In this document: positions 5,118-5,419 of the stretch, piece by piece
How the letters are laid out: each line of letters begins with the position of its first letter
Position numbering within the stretch: position 1 is the stretch's first letter
Source: Thalassospiraceae bacterium
Lineage (GTDB): Bacteria; Pseudomonadota; Alphaproteobacteria; Rhodospirillales; Magnetovibrionaceae
Direction: 5' to 3'
Assembly (NCBI GenBank): GCA_030638205.1
Contig: DAOWFB010000034.1
Location: 1-5,419 of the forward strand
DNA: 5,419 nucleotides
Made by a program: the position numbers and the translations under genes
Notes under the pieces: generated by a model
Seen by the model: the letters and a program-made list of their open reading frames with translations, nothing else
Databases searched by the model: none
What the model was told of the DNA's origin: nothing

Positions 5118-5419
5118 TTAATTTCCCCATCAATATTCTCATCAATGTTAAGCTCAATTTTATCAAGCAACGCACCCAATGCGGCGGTCATTCTTTTTAA
5201 ATCATTCACGCCAGAAAGGCGATGGTCACCATTTTTTATTAACTGTACCTCAACATCATTACTGTTCAGCATCTCTTTTATGCTTATGGCGGTTTTCCAC
5301 GGAACGTCTTCGTCTTTCATTCCCTGTATCAATCTGACTGGCACTGAAATATCTATGGGCCCACCCAGCAATAGATTATTTTTCCCATCATCAATTAATG
5401 CTTTGGTTATGATATATGG
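5114..5419 (-). CDS. Alpha/beta hydrolase, C-terminal part (5' end beyond the window)
   Basis: C-terminal 101 residues of a serine-hydrolase-fold enzyme; the frame is open to the right edge (codons read from 5419), so the nucleophile serine and oxyanion region lie outside. The visible part contains LLLGGPIDISVPVRLIQG (16-33 of the fragment), the acid block GMKDEDVPW (33-41) in which Asp36 fits the GxxDxxVP catalytic aspartate, and NGDHRLS (63-69) with the expected catalytic His66. The pattern resembles the small alpha/beta hydrolases related to ABHD10-type thioesterases or esterases common in alphaproteobacteria, but the substrate cannot be told. A TTG at 5371 is not a believable start because it would omit a strand of the fold. 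The C-terminus (NIDENIDGEIK) holds a degenerate 12-base duplication. The stop overlaps the carbonic anhydrase start by four bases, so the two are co-expressed. Confidence 0.88.
   Translation of the reverse strand, partial: PYIITKALIDDGKNNLLLGGPIDISVPVRLIQGMKDEDVPWKTAISIKEMLNSNDVEVQLIKNGDHRLSGVNDLKRMTAALGALLDKIELNIDENIDGEIK
5124..5128 (-). promoter_or_regulatory. Ribosome binding site of the carbonic anhydrase gene, inside the hydrolase gene
   Basis: GGGGA on the minus strand lies six bases before the ATG at 5117, within the last codons of the hydrolase. It supports this start and the coupled translation implied by the ATGA overlap. Confidence 0.55.
5128..5149. repeat. Degenerate 12-base direct duplication at the hydrolase C-terminus
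   Basis: CATCAATATT and CATCAATGTT stand exactly 12 bases apart and match at 9 of 10 positions. On the minus strand they encode NID-E-NID-G near the end of the hydrolase. Only two copies exist and the second is diverged, so this is weaker than the other two arrays. Confidence 0.5.

Overview
The window looks like ordinary chromosomal sequence from an alphaproteobacterium. The best evidence is a gene for FzlA, the glutathione-S-transferase-like partner of FtsZ known from Caulobacter and its relatives, ending in the FzlA-type tail (PPPKHYADLDF). The AT-leaning composition (judged by eye, not counted) suggests one of the lower-GC lineages rather than a typical high-GC Caulobacter or Rhodospirillum; that placement is inference. 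No tRNA, rRNA, transposase, integrase, phage gene, CRISPR array or toxin-antitoxin pair is visible.

Layout, left to right. Positions 1-1260 (minus strand) hold the two-gene operon msrP-msrQ, coding for the periplasmic methionine-sulfoxide repair system. msrQ runs off the left edge and its start overlaps the msrP stop by one base (TAATG). A 164-base divergent intergenic region follows, with a small imperfect palindrome and a possible promoter placed so close to the start of fzlA (1425-2093, plus) that the transcript may be leaderless. fzlA converges on an unrecognised 173-residue gene (2090-2611, minus); their stop codons overlap in a TTAA tetranucleotide. Upstream of that gene is a 101-base gap containing 3.7 copies of a 12-bp tandem repeat. 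Next is an exported TPR protein (2713-3489, minus), divergent across 49 bases from an atypical SDR/epimerase-like gene (3539-4447, plus) that starts with TTG and carries a second 12-bp tandem repeat in its first codons. A short gap with an A8G8 run separates it from a convergent beta-carbonic anhydrase (4482-5117, minus). The carbonic anhydrase is translationally coupled (ATGA overlap) to the 3' end of an alpha/beta hydrolase gene cut by the right edge.

The genes do not form one pathway. Three pieces of linkage are clear: msrP with msrQ (catalytic subunit and haem membrane partner), hydrolase with carbonic anhydrase (coupled translation), and possibly the TPR gene with the unknown 173-residue gene (same strand, 101 bases apart). 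I found no convincing new multi-gene system. The most unusual signals are the 12-bp tandem repeats at two or three loci, the unrecognised 173-residue protein with a WCGTC motif, and two enzyme-fold proteins (FzlA and the SDR) that appear to lack normal catalytic or ligand residues.
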